From Nitrospirales bacterium (lineage in GTDB: Bacteria > Nitrospirota > Nitrospiria > Nitrospirales > UBA8639), in the NCBI GenBank assembly GCA_029261295.1, contig JAJDBP010000012.1:62001-126000 (forward strand): a DNA stretch of 64,000 nt, written 5' to 3'. The translations under genes and the position numbers were made by a program. This document shows positions 63,185-64,000 of this stretch, one piece after another (the stretch's first letter is position 1; each line of letters begins with the position of its first letter). The notes beneath the pieces were generated by a model, which saw only the letters and a program-made list of their open reading frames with translations, was not told where the DNA came from and made no database searches.

Positions 63185-64000
63185 ATGGTAATAGAATCCT
63201 CCGGTGTGTTAGGGCACCTTAAGGCCCTTTCTCCCAATCAGATATACTTTATTGCATCGAAGGCTTTTGTCCTTCGTGGGTACGAATATTACGCGCAGGG
63301 TCGACTAGAGTCGTATAGTTGGAATCACTCGCGAACGATTCTTGCCGCCTCGGTAAGAGGGTCCAAGTATTATGCCGTCACCTTTTCTCTTGAGAAAGGA
63401 CGCCTTGTCTATTCTTGCCGATGTCCATCTTGGACGGCTTCGACCCAGTGCAAGCATGTTATTTGTGCGTTATTAACGACAGTCAATATTTTAGTCCCTG
63501 ATACGTTTAAGGTTGCGGTGATACGAAAAGTCAGCCAAGCAGAGCTCGTCCAACAATTACTCCAAGGTTCTACTCTCTCTCCATCTGATCCGAAACCTCC
63601 TCCGATACTTCCACGATTTGAATTGAATTTGATCGATCGCCAGGGCTATGGGTCCATAGCCATTATGAATCATGGAAATGTGTGCCAGACATTCTTAGGA
63701 ATGCCGACGGAATTGGCGGTATTATTGCGAGCCACGCAGGATCCTGCCTGGTCAGTTCAAGATGCCCTTCGAGACTTTCTTAAGCATCATGGCTCGGCGT
63801 TCCCCATTTACTTTGAAAATATGGAAGGTCGAACGCGAGTAGAATGGGCTCCATCGATGGTCTATACCATTAAGACCGAGTTGGATGTACGTGGAGATCA
63901 GGTCATGGTGGCTGCCAGAAGTTTTCGCTTTGGGATGGCTCAGGAGCAGGCACGGTTATTTTTAGGAATGGTCGTTGATCTTGATGCAGGAAAACTTGCC
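63185..64000 (+). CDS. SWIM-domain protein, N-terminal part of an SNF2-type helicase, cut by window end
   Basis: 272 codons from ATG 63185, open to the last base of the window, so the gene continues. Zinc-binding SWIM motif CRCPSWTASTQCKHVICAL (C-x-C-x(n)-C-x-H) lies at about residues 79-97. Such N-terminal SWIM zinc fingers precede SNF2-type helicase domains, and the SNF2 part would lie outside. No helicase motif is visible yet, so the helicase call is an expectation. Confidence 0.7.
   Translation, partial: MVIESSGVLGHLKALSPNQIYFIASKAFVLRGYEYYAQGRLESYSWNHSRTILAASVRGSKYYAVTFSLEKGRLVYSCRCPSWTASTQCKHVICALLTTVNILVPDTFKVAVIRKVSQAELVQQLLQGSTLSPSDPKPPPILPRFELNLIDRQGYGSIAIMNHGNVCQTFLGMPTELAVLLRATQDPAWSVQDALRDFLKHHGSAFPIYFENMEGRTRVEWAPSMVYTIKTELDVRGDQVMVAARSFRFGMAQEQARLFLGMVVDLDAGKLA

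Noticed and set aside
1-64000. CRISPR arrays and rRNA genes
   Set aside because: I looked for regularly spaced short repeats and for rRNA-like conserved sequence and found none. The only regular repeats are the 108-bp coding repeats at 36159-36638.

Overview
The window looks like a chromosomal segment of a Gram-negative bacterium. Lipid A synthesis (LpxD), Pal- and Slp-type outer-membrane lipoproteins, several lipobox signal peptides and periplasmic proteases all point to a double membrane. Base composition is moderate, and the mix of genes (a large Lhr helicase, a membrane-anchored MutS-like ATPase, YacG, a B12-binding radical SAM protein, a geranylgeranyl-reductase-family flavoprotein and many TPR/HEAT/Sel1 repeat proteins) would fit a Nitrospirota-like lineage. 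That assignment is a guess from gene content only.

Layout. 1-5.3 kb: host genes (a TPR protein cut by the window edge, a Lys-rich protein, ClpS, a sugar-nucleotide epimerase, a Pal-like lipoprotein with a terminator). 5.4-18.2 kb: a compact integrated element at the 3' end of tRNA-Leu(UAA). It is bounded by a perfect 62-bp direct repeat (5444-5505 and 18102-18163). It carries a tyrosine integrase, an excisionase-like protein, an AlpA-like regulator, a protein resembling a terminase small subunit, and accessory genes typical of conflict systems: a HEPN-like protein, a TIR-transmembrane-metallo-beta-lactamase-fold fusion, a TIR-like/deoxyribosyltransferase-like effector and several small membrane proteins. 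No capsid or tail genes are visible, so it resembles a phage satellite or small genomic island. It is the part most likely to hold an undescribed system.

18.5-32.9 kb: host genes. Two STAS proteins and a HEAT protein precede a potABCD-like polyamine transporter operon. Then come a HEAT-repeat secreted protein, peptide deformylase, an ABC exporter, YacG, a membrane protein, an fabF-acp-lpxD translationally coupled operon on the minus strand, the YchF GTPase and an alpha/beta hydrolase.

33-41 kb: a less dense stretch with a VanZ-like protein, an NmrA-like protein, decayed insertion sequences (one IS1595-like, two IS3-like), a secreted protein built from 36-residue repeats, an aspartyl-protease/PDZ fusion, a lipoprotein gene apparently broken by an in-frame stop, and an EthD-domain protein.

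41-64 kb: dense host genes: an Lhr-type helicase carrying an in-frame repeat-like insertion, a zinc-ribbon protein, a membrane MutS-like ATPase, PrmA, a 55-codon small gene, TPR and Sel1 proteins, a Mug-type DNA glycosylase, a trypsin-like PDZ protease, a geranylgeranyl-reductase-like flavoprotein, an Uup-like ABC-F ATPase, an Slp lipoprotein, a PNPOx-like flavoprotein, a cupredoxin-domain protein, a B12-binding radical SAM enzyme and the start of a SWIM-domain (SNF2-type) gene cut by the window end.
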